Shown here one piece after another: positions 9,215 through 17,516 of a DNA stretch of 64,000 nucleotides. A program made the translations under genes and the position numbers. Origin of the DNA: an uncultured Bacteroidia bacterium. Lineage in GTDB: Bacteria; Bacteroidota; Bacteroidia; Bacteroidales; UBA932. The DNA is taken from NCBI GenBank assembly GCA_902788175.1, contig CADAJF010000009.1:1-64000 (forward strand). Reading direction: 5' to 3'. The number at the start of each line of letters is the position of its first letter. Positions within the stretch are counted from its first letter, which is position 1. The notes beneath the pieces are model-generated. The model saw only the letters and a list, made by a program, of their open reading frames with translations. It did not search any database and was not told where the DNA came from.

Positions 9215-10870
9215 ATGAAAGCAGACAAGATTATCAAAAACGCCAAAATATTTACGGCAGACAAGAACCAGCCCCAGGCATCGGCCCTGGTGGTAAAGGA
9301 CGGTAAATTTGTCTATGTTGGCGACGAAGCAGGCCTTTCGGCCTATGAAGGCGAGGTCACGGACCTCGGCGGCAAGTTTGTGATGCCCGGCATCATCGAC
9401 AGCCACGTGCACGTGACCATTCCGGTGGCATTTGACTACGCCGACCTTGGCGTCCGTTTCGAGCCCGACGGAAAAAAGGGTGCCATGGATTTCATGGCGG
9501 GCTATGTCAAGGAGCATCCCGGCCAGAAATGCTACCGCTTCCTGTTGGAGCGTCACTTCCTGAAAGGGGAGGAGATCACCAAGGAAGACCTGGACGCTAT
9601 CTGTCCCGACACCGAACTAATCCTCCTGGAAGGGGAGTGCCACAGCAACTGGGTCAACTCCATGGTTCTGGAAAGGATGGGCATTGCCGATGATACACCG
9701 GATCCTGTTCCCGGACTTGCCTATTATGTAAGAAAGGACGGCCACGTAACAGGCAATTCGTTTGAAACTGCCAGCTGGCCCATTCTTTTCGACGGTGTGA
9801 ACGACCTCACGGAAGATCAGATCCGGGTATCCCTGGAGCGCTGGGTAGAGTATGCCAAAAAGGTAGGCGTCAGCGCGGTTTTCGACGCCGGCTTCCCGGA
9901 GCATAACCCCGTCCACGAGCGGATGTATGACATCCTGTGCAAGATGGACAAGGAAGGAAAACTGTCCACCTACATAGACGGCTGCTACGTGCTCACCCGC
10001 CCCAGCAAGATGCAGGAGGCCATTGAGGAAGTGAAGCGCTTCAGCCGCAAGTTCAACTCCGAGCACCTGAAAGTGCACACCCTAAAGATCTTTATGGACG
10101 GCACCCTCAAGATTGAGACGGCGGCTATGGTTACGCCCTATGTAGACACCGGCGTTACCGGCACCACGGCCTTCCAGCCCGCACAGGTGGCCGAAATCCT
10201 GAAGGCCCTCAATGAGGCAGGTCTTGACCTCCACGTCCACACAGTAGGCGAAGCCGCATCCCGCGTGGTGCTGGACGGCGTGGAACTGGCCCGGAAGGAA
10301 CTGGGAGACAAGTACCACGTAAAGGTCACCTGCGCCCACCTGGAGGTCCAGGCCGATGAAGATCTTGAGCGTTTTGCAAAGCTGGGGGTGTTTGCAAATT
10401 ACACCCCTTGGTGGCACAACGGAGGCGGCCCGGGCGTGTTGACCCCGATGCTGGGCCAGAAGCGCGCCACCAATATGTACCGCTGCAAGACTGTTTGGAA
10501 TACGGGTGCCCTGGTGGCCTGGTCCAGCGACAACGTAGCCTACGGGGACTTCACCACCTGGAGCCCTTATCTTGGTATGGAGATCGGCATGACCCGCACC
10601 ATTTCGGAGAAGACCAGTGTCCCTGCCTATTGCATAAGCCCTGTCGCCAATCCGCCGGCAGAGGAGCGGATGAGTGTGGAAGAAATGCTCATCGGCTACA
10701 CCATCAACGGCGCCAGGCAGCTGGGCATCGAGGATAAGAAGGGTTCCATCACCCCCGGCAAGGATGCCGATTTCCTGGTCTTCGAAAAGGACCTTCTGAC
10801 GGCAGAGCATGAGGGCTTCAGCCATAATTTGCCGGAGGATGTGTACTTTGGCGGCAAGAAAATAAGTTAA
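9215..10870 (+). CDS. YtcJ-like metal-dependent amidohydrolase (second copy)
   Basis: A 551-residue paralog-like neighbour of the preceding gene with the same order of parts: N-terminal sandwich (MKADKIIKNAKIFTAD), metal-binding HVH in IDSHVHVTIP, later ligands in LDLHVHTVGEAAS and TCAHLEVQ, the aspartate in AWSSDNVAYGDF, and the C-terminal sandwich GSITPGKDADFLVFEKD. Cytosolic and near usual length for YtcJ-type enzymes (about 530-560). Divergence from the upstream copy is large enough that they are unlikely to be a recent duplication. The downstream region to 11226 holds gene remnants, one of them esterase-like, so this operon may once have been longer. Substrate unknown. Confidence 0.88.
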   Translation: MKADKIIKNAKIFTADKNQPQASALVVKDGKFVYVGDEAGLSAYEGEVTDLGGKFVMPGIIDSHVHVTIPVAFDYADLGVRFEPDGKKGAMDFMAGYVKEHPGQKCYRFLLERHFLKGEEITKEDLDAICPDTELILLEGECHSNWVNSMVLERMGIADDTPDPVPGLAYYVRKDGHVTGNSFETASWPILFDGVNDLTEDQIRVSLERWVEYAKKVGVSAVFDAGFPEHNPVHERMYDILCKMDKEGKLSTYIDGCYVLTRPSKMQEAIEEVKRFSRKFNSEHLKVHTLKIFMDGTLKIETAAMVTPYVDTGVTGTTAFQPAQVAEILKALNEAGLDLHVHTVGEAASRVVLDGVELARKELGDKYHVKVTCAHLEVQADEDLERFAKLGVFANYTPWWHNGGGPGVLTPMLGQKRATNMYRCKTVWNTGALVAWSSDNVAYGDFTTWSPYLGMEIGMTRTISEKTSVPAYCISPVANPPAEERMSVEEMLIGYTINGARQLGIEDKKGSITPGKDADFLVFEKDLLTAEHEGFSHNLPEDVYFGGKKIS

Positions 10871-10890
10871 AAATCAATAATTTGTCATTT

Positions 10891-10975
10891 GTGAAGAAGT
10901 ATTATTCCTTACTGTCGGCCCTTTTACGAAGCACTGGAAGAGTGGTACAAGGAACTGTTCGGTGAGGCAGCATAA
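10891..10975 (+). pseudogene. Gene remnants after the amidohydrolases
   Basis: This stretch reads as two disconnected gene ends. From a GTG at 10891 the frame gives a signal-like KKYYSLLSALL start that runs into a stop within 25 codons. In another frame the 3' part reads PFYEALEEWYKELFGEAA before a TAA ending at 10975, which looks like the C-terminal tail of a real protein. I read this as fused ends left by a deletion. The parent family is not recognised and the tail could be chance. Confidence 0.4.
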
Positions 10976-10986
10976 AGTATATCGCA

Positions 10987-11205
10987 ATGAGTAATACAAC
11001 AATATCGAAGGCGGTCAAGTGCAACAACGGCACCTTCGTGGGCAAGGAGACAGACCAGCTGATTATCTGGAAGGGCATCCCTATCAAAAAGGGCCTGCTC
11101 TCCGAGCAGTATAAGGCCGTCCTTCCCTTGCTGGGTTACTACCAGTTCATGGACAATTACTTTACGCCTCACTACCTTTTGGATATAGTTGCCGCGCGTG
11201 GGTAG
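10987..11205 (+). pseudogene. Truncated type-B carboxylesterase N-terminus (remnant)
   Basis: A 72-codon open frame. Its first 35 residues resemble the start of type-B carboxylesterases: NNGTFVGKETDQ then IIWKGIPIKKG, compared with the family pattern NGxFxGxxxDGVxVFKGIPYAxPP. After about residue 35 the similarity ends and an unrelated stretch (YKAVLPLLGYYQFMDNYF) runs to the stop. The catalytic serine, acid and histidine are all absent, and full enzymes have about 500 residues. It is best read as a decayed esterase gene fused to foreign sequence. It could still be expressed as a small protein, but no function is suggested. Confidence 0.5.
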
Positions 11206-11226
11206 GCCTGCCAATAACCTGCTTCT

Positions 11227-11547
11227 ATGACAGAGATAACAATAAGCGTTGGTCTCAACGATGCCGCCACCAAGCGGCAGGAGTATCAGACCGAGATGTA
11301 CGTGGACGTAATGAAGCACGTATGTCAGAGTTACAAAGTCCCTTTCTCGTTTATCGTTTCAGATGGCGGCTATTGTCACGAAAATGGAGACTATACCCAG
11401 GAGAAGACCCTTGTCCTTTGTTTGCTGGACCCCCGGGAAGGTGTTGCGGATGCCATCGCAAGAGATCTCTGCGTCTTTTTCCATCAAGAATCCGTCCTGA
11501 TTACCGAGAGTAAGGTGAGGGCGTATTATATAAAAGAAGAAGCATAG
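11227..11547 (+). CDS. Small hypothetical protein, 106 residues
   Basis: An intact short frame (MTEITISVGLNDAATKRQEY to VRAYYIKEEA) that I cannot assign with confidence. The end pattern FFHQESVLITESKVRAYYI and the middle TLVLCLLDP vaguely recall the DUF3574 fold (beta-alpha-beta with a terminal FxQxSVL strand), but this is weak. It is soluble with no signal peptide. It starts 21 bases after the esterase remnant and ends 6 bases before the MATE exporter, so it is probably co-transcribed with the exporter. Confidence 0.6.
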   Translation: MTEITISVGLNDAATKRQEYQTEMYVDVMKHVCQSYKVPFSFIVSDGGYCHENGDYTQEKTLVLCLLDPREGVADAIARDLCVFFHQESVLITESKVRAYYIKEEA

Positions 11548-11553
11548 CACCCG

Positions 11554-12888
11554 ATGGCCTCCCGTATCCATTTATCAGAGCATTTTACAACCCGGAAATT
11601 GCTTCGGTTTACCCTGCCCACCATTGCGATGAACATTTTTGCATCGCTGTACATTGTGGTGGACGGCTTCTTTGTGGCAAATTTCGCGGGGAAATCCGAG
11701 TTCGCGGCGGTTACACTGATATTTCCCATACTGAATATCCTGGGTACCATAGGCTATATGTTCGGTGTGGGCGGCAACGCGCTGGTTGCGAAGACGCTGG
11801 GAGAGAACGACCGTGAAAGGGCCAACCGCCTGTTCTCCTTGATCGTGCTGGCGTCTTCCTGTGTGGGCGTTGTGCTGATGGTGATGGGTTTTGTCTTTAT
11901 GCCCCAGGTGGCAAGTATGCTGGGCGCGGAGGGAAAACTCCTTGAAAACAGTGTACTGTACGGGCGTATCTTTATTCTTGCTCTTCCCGCCTGGATATGG
12001 GTATATGAGTTTCAACTGTTCTTCGTTGCGGCAGAGAAGCCTCGCCTGGGGCTTGCCGTTACGGTAATTACCGGACTGTCCAATGTTGTGCTGGATGCGC
12101 TTTTTCTCATTGGCTTCAAATGGGGACTGGCGGGAGCAGCGGCGGCATCGGCCTTGACACAGGTTGTGGGGGGCGTGTTCCCGCTCATCTACTTCAGCCG
12201 GAAGAACGACAGTGCCCTCACGCTTGTGAAGCCACTTTGGGACATAAAGTCCCTTGTAAAGAGTTGCCTGAACGGAACTTCTGAATTTATGGAAGAAGCC
12301 GCCGCCTCTTTTGTGGGGATTTTCTACAATGTGCAGCTGCTGAAGTATGCAGGTGAAGACGGGGTGGTGGTTTATGGCCTCCTGATGTATCTCAGCCTAA
12401 TTTTCTCCGCCATCTTTGTGGGTTATTCCAACGGGATAGGGCCGGTGGTGAGCTACCATTTTGGTGCGCAGAATCACCTGGAACTCAAAAATCTCAGGAT
12501 AAGGAGCCTGAAAATCATCGGAGTCGCATCCCTTGCCATGTTTGTCCTTTCCGAAGTGCTGGCCCGTCCGTTTTCTGCTTTGTTCCTGCAGGATGGAGGA
12601 AAGCTGCTCTCGGATGCCGTCCATGCGTTCCGCATTTTTTCTTTTGCATACCTGTTCACGGGAATGGCGGTTTTCGGGTCGGCCTTTTTTACTGCACTCA
12701 GCAACGGACAGGTATCGGCGCTGATTGCGTTTCTGAGGACATTTGCATTTGAACTGGGGGCGGTGCTTCTGTTGCCTCTGTTCTGGGGCGTGGACGGTAT
12801 CTGGAGTTCCGTCGTTTTTGCAGAATTTATGGCTGCGGCCACCGGGTGTTTATTCATGGCCGCCCTGCAAAAGAAGTATCATTACTAA
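11554..12888 (+). CDS. MATE-family efflux transporter
   Basis: A 444-residue inner-membrane protein with about twelve transmembrane helices arranged as two homologous halves. The first half opens with LLRFTLPTIAMNIFASLYIVVD, whose pattern (LPTxxxxLxxxLYxVVDxFFV) is typical of MATE exporters; GVGGNALVAKTLGENDRERAN is the conserved loop after helix 2. These antiporters use sodium or proton gradients to expel cationic drugs or metabolites. Length is normal. It follows the small hypothetical gene by 6 bases. Substrate unknown. Confidence 0.9.
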   Translation: MASRIHLSEHFTTRKLLRFTLPTIAMNIFASLYIVVDGFFVANFAGKSEFAAVTLIFPILNILGTIGYMFGVGGNALVAKTLGENDRERANRLFSLIVLASSCVGVVLMVMGFVFMPQVASMLGAEGKLLENSVLYGRIFILALPAWIWVYEFQLFFVAAEKPRLGLAVTVITGLSNVVLDALFLIGFKWGLAGAAAASALTQVVGGVFPLIYFSRKNDSALTLVKPLWDIKSLVKSCLNGTSEFMEEAAASFVGIFYNVQLLKYAGEDGVVVYGLLMYLSLIFSAIFVGYSNGIGPVVSYHFGAQNHLELKNLRIRSLKIIGVASLAMFVLSEVLARPFSALFLQDGGKLLSDAVHAFRIFSFAYLFTGMAVFGSAFFTALSNGQVSALIAFLRTFAFELGAVLLLPLFWGVDGIWSSVVFAEFMAAATGCLFMAALQKKYHY

Positions 12889-13022
12889 AACGCATCAGGC
12901 CGTTGACAAAACGTGCCGTGTTATCGGATTTCCAGAACATTGTGGCGTATCCGTGAGGAATAAAACGACCACTTGCCTACAAAGATACGTTGTTACGGTC
13001 TTGATTTTTATCCCTACTGGCG

Positions 13023-13051
13023 TAAAAATCCAAGATTTTTATGTAAGTTTG
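13023..13051 (+). promoter_or_regulatory. Promoter box and small hairpin before the phosphohexomutase gene
   Basis: TAAGTTTG at 13044-13051 fits the Bacteroidota -7 consensus TAnnTTTG and lies 24 bases before the start codon. Immediately upstream, an 8-bp perfect inverted repeat (TAAAAATC, loop CAA, GATTTTTA; 13023-13041) overlaps where the spacer and -33 box should be. It could be an operator or just AT-rich sequence; no good -33 box is seen. Confidence 0.45.
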
Positions 13052-13075
13052 TAAGATTGAAAAAACTGATTTTCT

Positions 13076-14440
13076 ATGGGAGCATTTCACGCATACGACA
13101 TCCGCGGTATCTGGGGCAAGGACTGGGACCTGGATATTGCCTATAAAGTAGGATATTTCATTCCCCGGCTGCTGCAAACCGGCAAAGTGCTGGTGGGGCG
13201 GGACTGCCGTCTTTCCTCGGACCAGATCCACGATGCCGTGATCCGCGGCATCAATGACGCCGGCGCCGATGTCTATGATATCGGCCTAAGTTCCACGCCC
13301 ATGGTGTATTTCGGGACGGCCCATTACGGCTTTGACGCCTCCGTGCAGATAACCGCCAGCCACAACCCGGCCGAGTATAACGGCATGAAAGTATCCACCA
13401 CCGGTGCACAGGCCGTGGGCTATGATGCCGGTCTGGGCCAGATCAAAGCCTGGATAGACGAAGGCGTGGAAACGCCCGTAGCCGCCGTCAGGGGGCAGGT
13501 TTTCCAGAAAGAGATTCTGGAAGACTACCTCTCTTTCATGCGGGCATTCGTAAAAGATTACAGCAGCCTCACCATCGCCATGGACCTTTCCAACGGCATG
13601 GCCAACCTCTTTGCCAAGGAAATCTTCGGGACCGGCAGCAACATCCATTACCTCTTTGACACCCTGGACGGCCGCTTCCCCAACCATGAACCCAACCCCC
13701 TCATCGAGAAAAACTGCTTTCCCCTGGAAGAGAAAGTGCTGGAGGTGAAGGCCGATGCCGGCGTCATCTACGACGGAGACGCAGACCGCGTGATGTTCAT
13801 CGACGAGAAAGGGCACTTTATCTCCCCGGACCTGATGATAGCCCTCATGGGGAAGTATTTTGTGGGAGAACGCGGGCTCAAGGGCCTGGTGCTGCAGGAT
13901 ATCCGTTCTTCCAAGGCGGTGGGCGAATACCTCACCCCCATGGGCTGCGAGATGCAAACCTGGAAGGTGGGCCGCGCCTTCGCCGCCAAAAAGCTCCGCG
14001 AAATTGACGGTATCTGGGGCGGAGAACTGGCCGGCCACTACTATTTCCGCGACTTTTTTTACAGCGACAGCGGCCTGCTGGCCTCCATCATCCTGCTCAA
14101 TATCGTGGCGGGGCTCAAACGCGAGGGAAGCAGCCTTTCGGAGGCTATCGGCCAGATAGTCCGTTACCGGAATTCCGGGGAAATCAATTACCGCGTAGAG
14201 GACAAGAGCGGCGCCATGGATGCCGTCAAAGAACATTTTATGTCCCAGGAACAGGCTACGGCTTTCATGGATTTTGACGGATATCGCGTGGAATTCCAGG
14301 ACTGGTGGTTCAATATCCGCCCGTCCAACACGGAGCCTTATCTCCGATTTATCTGCGAGGCCACCTCAGAGGCCCTGCTTCAGGAAAAAATAGCCCAGAC
14401 GGACGCCATCCTGGCGGAGCGTTTCGGCGGTAAACGTTGA
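13076..14440 (+). CDS. manB: Phosphomannomutase/phosphoglucomutase
   Basis: A 454-residue alpha-D-phosphohexomutase that interconverts hexose 6- and 1-phosphates, feeding nucleotide-sugar synthesis for capsule, LPS or glycoproteins. All four domain signatures are present: the N-terminal AYDIRGIWG, the active-site phosphoserine loop TASHNPAEYNG (about residues 96-106), the magnesium-binding DGDADR (about 235-240), the sugar-binding GELAGHYYF, and the C-terminal phosphate-binding RPSNTEPYLR. Length is typical of the PMM/PGM group. It is followed 3 bases later by an M23-LysM peptidase gene, so the two are probably one transcript. Sugar preference cannot be set from the motifs alone. Confidence 0.92.
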   Translation: MGAFHAYDIRGIWGKDWDLDIAYKVGYFIPRLLQTGKVLVGRDCRLSSDQIHDAVIRGINDAGADVYDIGLSSTPMVYFGTAHYGFDASVQITASHNPAEYNGMKVSTTGAQAVGYDAGLGQIKAWIDEGVETPVAAVRGQVFQKEILEDYLSFMRAFVKDYSSLTIAMDLSNGMANLFAKEIFGTGSNIHYLFDTLDGRFPNHEPNPLIEKNCFPLEEKVLEVKADAGVIYDGDADRVMFIDEKGHFISPDLMIALMGKYFVGERGLKGLVLQDIRSSKAVGEYLTPMGCEMQTWKVGRAFAAKKLREIDGIWGGELAGHYYFRDFFYSDSGLLASIILLNIVAGLKREGSSLSEAIGQIVRYRNSGEINYRVEDKSGAMDAVKEHFMSQEQATAFMDFDGYRVEFQDWWFNIRPSNTEPYLRFICEATSEALLQEKIAQTDAILAERFGGKR

Positions 14441-14443
14441 CAA

Positions 14444-15493
14444 ATGAAAAAAAGCACCCTCCTTATACCCCTCCTTTGGGTACTGGCCCTGCCCCTTGGC
14501 GCGCAGGAACAGGAAGAACGCCAGGCCGATTCCCTCCGACATGCATTCGGCCGCCAGCAGGTTACACCCACCTCCACGCGCAGCTCTGCTTATGCCGATA
14601 CCCTGGACACCGGCAACCCCGGCGTTAAGGTGGTCCTCTATGACAACGGCACCTACCGCTTTGTGCGGGACCTGTCCCACATGGCGCAGGACGCCGTTTT
14701 CACCGAGTGCTGGGACACCCGCTCCGTGAACCCTTATCGGCAGTCACCGGATGCCCTCCCGGACCAGTTCTCCATCTGGATAGTAGATTCCCTGGACTCT
14801 TACTGCTGCCCTTATAAAACTACGCCGCGCTCCCTCTTCGGGTATCGGCACGGTCGCAGGCACCAGGGCATTGACCTTCCCCTTTCTACGGGAACGCCCA
14901 TCGCTGCCGCCTTTGACGGAAAGGTCCGCATCTCGGACTACGTGAGCGGTTACGGCAACCTGGTGGTGCTCAGGCACGCCAATGGCCTGGAAACTTTCTA
15001 TGCGCATCTCTCGGAGGCCAAAGTCCGTTCCGGAGACTGGGTAAGTGCCGGCGATATCATCGGCCTGGGCGGCTCTACCGGACGCTCCACCGGACCGCAC
15101 CTGCATTTTGAAACCCGTTACCGGGGCGCTGCCTTTGACCCTTCGTGGCTCATCGACTTCCAGACGGGCACCCTCCGTCACCGCCTACTGAAGGTGCGCA
15201 ACTGGTACTTCAATCCCAACCAGCGCTATGTGCAGAACGTGGACGACGAAGACGAGATTTTCCGCACCGACGAGGAAGACCGCGTCCGCGCAGAGGAACA
15301 GGCCAAGAAAGATGCCGCCGCCCGCGCCAAGGCAGAGGCTGCTGCGCAGAAATACCATACCATCCGCAGCGGAGACACCCTGTCCGGGATTGCCAAGCGC
15401 TACCGTACCACGGTCAAGCGCATCTGCCAGCTTAACCCCGGCCTCACCGAAAAGACCGTCCTCAAACTGGGCCGTCGCATCCGCGTCCGCTAA
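14444..15493 (+). CDS. M23 endopeptidase with C-terminal LysM domain
   Basis: A 349-residue envelope protein with a signal peptide (LLIPLLWVLALPLGAQ). The M23 zinc peptidase domain (about residues 140-240) has all expected ligands: HQGIDLP (His and Asp), YAHLSE (catalytic His) and GPHLHFE (His pair). After a charged Ala/Glu-rich linker (about 270-303) comes one LysM peptidoglycan-binding repeat (YHTIRSGDTLSGIAKRYRTT to LGRRIRVR). Such proteins cleave peptide cross-links in the wall during growth or division. The motifs suggest an active enzyme, unlike the second M23 protein at 16668. Confidence 0.93.
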   Translation: MKKSTLLIPLLWVLALPLGAQEQEERQADSLRHAFGRQQVTPTSTRSSAYADTLDTGNPGVKVVLYDNGTYRFVRDLSHMAQDAVFTECWDTRSVNPYRQSPDALPDQFSIWIVDSLDSYCCPYKTTPRSLFGYRHGRRHQGIDLPLSTGTPIAAAFDGKVRISDYVSGYGNLVVLRHANGLETFYAHLSEAKVRSGDWVSAGDIIGLGGSTGRSTGPHLHFETRYRGAAFDPSWLIDFQTGTLRHRLLKVRNWYFNPNQRYVQNVDDEDEIFRTDEEDRVRAEEQAKKDAAARAKAEAAAQKYHTIRSGDTLSGIAKRYRTTVKRICQLNPGLTEKTVLKLGRRIRVR

Positions 15494-15535
15494 CTTCGGC
15501 CGATACCTAACATCCTGGCTAGTAGTCATTTATAA

Positions 15536-15568
15536 AAATCAATCGTTGCAATTTGCAACGATTGATTT
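15536..15568. terminator. Bidirectional hairpin between convergent genes
   Basis: Perfect inverted repeat with 16-base arms (15536-15551 and 15553-15568; practical stem about 14 bp with a 5-base loop), beginning AAATCAATCG on both strands. It lies between the M23-LysM gene (+) and def (-). The stem is flanked by A and T runs on both sides, so it can terminate transcription from either direction. Confidence 0.75.
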
Positions 15569-15605
15569 CTGTAAGCGGCTGTGGGTCAAGGGGTTACTGA
15601 TCGGG

Positions 15606-16160
15606 TTATTTCAGTTTGCTGTTGTAGCGGGGGTGGACTTTGCCTTTGAGGATGTTCTGGAGCTTGCCGGAGAGCATTTTTTTGCGGATGGGGGCGGCGT
15701 GGTCGGTGAAAAGGTCCCCATCCAGGTGGGATAGCTCGTGCTGGATCATGCGGGCGGCAAAGTTGTCAAACTCTTCCGTCACCTCTTCCAGGTCTTCGTT
15801 GTAATAGCGTACCTTTATTTTTTTAGGGCGCAGTACGTCGCAGTAGATGCCGGGGATGCTAAGGCAGCCTTCGGAGTAGGTGGTTTTCTCCTGGCTCTCT
15901 TCCAGGACTTCCGGGTTGATGAGCGTGCGGCGGAAGCCCTTCAGGTAATCGTAATTCTCTGCCACTACGTCCCCGTCCACAATCACTACGCGGAGGCTCA
16001 CGCCGATCTGGGGAGCGGCCAGGCCGCAGCCATCGGCCACTACCAGGGTGTCCTTAAGGTCTTGCACCAGGGCGGCGATGCCCTCTTTGTCGCTGAGGTC
16101 TGCCGGGGCGGAGGTCTTGCGCAGCACTTCTGCGCCGTAAAGGTAAATAGGCTTTATCAT
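15606..16160 (-). CDS. def: Peptide deformylase
   Basis: A 184-residue cytosolic metalloenzyme that removes the formyl group from the N-terminal methionine of new proteins. The three family motifs are present in order: GCGLAAPQIG (motif 1), EGCLSIPG (motif 2, metal-binding Cys) and QHELSHLDGDLF (motif 3, HExxH with two metal ligands). Motif 3 has Ser where Asp is usual (HELSH versus HEIDH), a mild change outside the ligand positions. Its start overlaps the ruvX stop by 4 bases, so the two are translationally coupled. Confidence 0.95.
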   Translation of the reverse strand: MIKPIYLYGAEVLRKTSAPADLSDKEGIAALVQDLKDTLVVADGCGLAAPQIGVSLRVVIVDGDVVAENYDYLKGFRRTLINPEVLEESQEKTTYSEGCLSIPGIYCDVLRPKKIKVRYYNEDLEEVTEEFDNFAARMIQHELSHLDGDLFTDHAAPIRKKMLSGKLQNILKGKVHPRYNSKLK

Positions 16161-16642
16161 CTTTTTCTTCTTGTCTTGGAAAAGGACTGGCTGTCCGGAA
16201 CATGGGAAGGGTCGAAACTGGCACTGCTGCCGCTGCTGCGGTCCAGATAACTTTGCAGGATAATGGCGGCCGATATTTTGTCCACCGAAGCTTTGTCCCG
16301 CCGCTGGGAAGCTTTCATGCCGCCGTCAATCATCACGCGGTGGGCCAGTACGGAGGTGAAGCGCTCGTCCTCCAGGGTGACGGGGACTTCCGGGAACGCC
16401 TTGGAAAGGAGCGGCAGGAAGGCGTCCACGTGGGCCTTGGCCTCCGAGGGACGGCCGTCCAGATTCACGGGATACCCCACCACAAAGCGAATGATTCTCT
16501 CCGAGGTGGCGTATTTTTTGAGATAATCTATTAACTTTGTAGAATCGATTGTATCCAGGGCGGAAGCAAAGATGCCCAGCGGGTCGCTCTCTGCAAGGCC
16601 ACACCTGCGGCGTCCGTAATCTATGCCGATGATTCTGTCCAT
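16157..16642 (-). CDS. ruvX: Holliday junction resolvase-like protein RuvX/YqgF
   Basis: A 161-residue RNase H-fold protein needed in many bacteria for 16S rRNA 5' end processing or resolution of recombination intermediates. It begins MDRIIGIDYGRRRCGLAESD, the usual nucleotide-binding DYG start. It has the VGYPVNLDG motif, the acidic DERFTS motif and the terminal KxxVDKISAAIILQSYLD, which supplies the last catalytic acid. I chose ATG 16642 because the family starts here; in-frame codons further upstream encode an unrelated extension that overlaps the divergent M23 gene. The Ser/Arg-rich tail of about 20 residues is extra. Confidence 0.92.
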   Translation of the reverse strand: MDRIIGIDYGRRRCGLAESDPLGIFASALDTIDSTKLIDYLKKYATSERIIRFVVGYPVNLDGRPSEAKAHVDAFLPLLSKAFPEVPVTLEDERFTSVLAHRVMIDGGMKASQRRDKASVDKISAAIILQSYLDRSSGSSASFDPSHVPDSQSFSKTRRKR

Positions 16643-16650
16643 ACAGTCTG

Positions 16651-16658
16651 CAAAGGTA
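16651..16658 (-). promoter_or_regulatory. ruvX-def promoter -7 box
   Basis: Minus-strand TACCTTTG matches TAnnTTTG and lies only 8 bases before the ruvX start codon, which supports that start and implies a very short leader. No good -33 box is seen. Confidence 0.55.
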
Positions 16659-16667
16659 AGAATTATT

Positions 16668-17510
16668 ATGGATAAACCCGATAAGAAAAGCCGGAACTTC
16701 CGCCTGATCCTGGAGGAGGCGGCCTCCCACGAGCGCATCTTCAGCCTCCGTTTCTCGCAGCCCCAGCTGGTGGTGGGCCTGATATCGGCCGTAGTGCTTG
16801 TGGTGGTGGGCATGTTCTGCCTGATAGCCTATACCCCCATCCGCAGCTTCATCCCCGGCTATCCGGACACCCGCACCCGCAGGGAGGCCGTCCAGACGGC
16901 CCTCAGGATAGATTCCCTGCAAACCCGCATTCTGCAGTGGGAACTCTACACGGAGAACCTTCGCCGGGTGGTGGCAGGGGAGGACCCCATCCGCCTGGAT
17001 ACCCTCATCCTGGGCAGCCCCGGCTCCCGCAACGTCTCGGACGCCCTCTACCTGGCCATCCGGGATTCCCTTTTACGGGCCGATGTCTCCCGCCAGGAGC
17101 AGTTCGTAGTATCGGACCAGCCGCGGGGCACCCTGCCCATCGACGCGCTGTCCTTCTATACGCCCGTCAAAGGGGTGATATCACAGGGCTTCAACCTAAC
17201 GCTGCACCCCTGGGTGGACGTGACGGCCCCTGCCGGAAGTACCGTCATGGCCGTCCTGGACGGAAAGGTGGTCTATACGGATTGGAACCCGGATACCGGC
17301 TACTCGCTCATCATCCAGCACGAAGGAGACCTCCTGTCCGTGTATAAGAACAACCAGAAACTCCTGCACGGGGACGGGGATGCCGTGAAAGCCGGAACGC
17401 CGCTTGGCGTACTGGCCTCGTCCACTTCCCTTACCAAAGGGGACCACCTGCATTTCGAGCTCTGGTACAAAGGGAAGGCGGTGGATCCTGCGCTGTACAT
17501 TAAATTCTAA
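16668..17510 (+). CDS. M23-family envelope protein with incomplete active site
   Basis: A 280-residue single-pass inner-membrane protein: cytosolic basic N-terminus (MDKPDKKSRNFRLILEE), one transmembrane helix (about residues 33-58), a helical periplasmic linker, and a C-terminal M23-like domain (about 160-280). In that domain the first ligand pair appears as HPWVDV (Trp where Gly is usual) and the last as GDHLHFELW. The usual YxH segment, however, reads SVYKNN, so the catalytic histidine is missing. Degenerate M23 proteins often act as scaffolds or activators of amidases (EnvC or SpoIIQ type). Start chosen at ATG 16668, the natural membrane-protein start; the upstream in-frame extension overlaps ruvX. 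It precedes dxr by 6 bases. Confidence 0.82.
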   Translation: MDKPDKKSRNFRLILEEAASHERIFSLRFSQPQLVVGLISAVVLVVVGMFCLIAYTPIRSFIPGYPDTRTRREAVQTALRIDSLQTRILQWELYTENLRRVVAGEDPIRLDTLILGSPGSRNVSDALYLAIRDSLLRADVSRQEQFVVSDQPRGTLPIDALSFYTPVKGVISQGFNLTLHPWVDVTAPAGSTVMAVLDGKVVYTDWNPDTGYSLIIQHEGDLLSVYKNNQKLLHGDGDAVKAGTPLGVLASSTSLTKGDHLHFELWYKGKAVDPALYIKF

Positions 17511-17516
17511 GTGCCC

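Noticed and set aside
12980-12987. Minus-strand TATCTTTG box downstream of the MATE gene
   Set aside because: No -33 box and no gene or clear RNA to the left; likely a chance match in AT-rich spacer.
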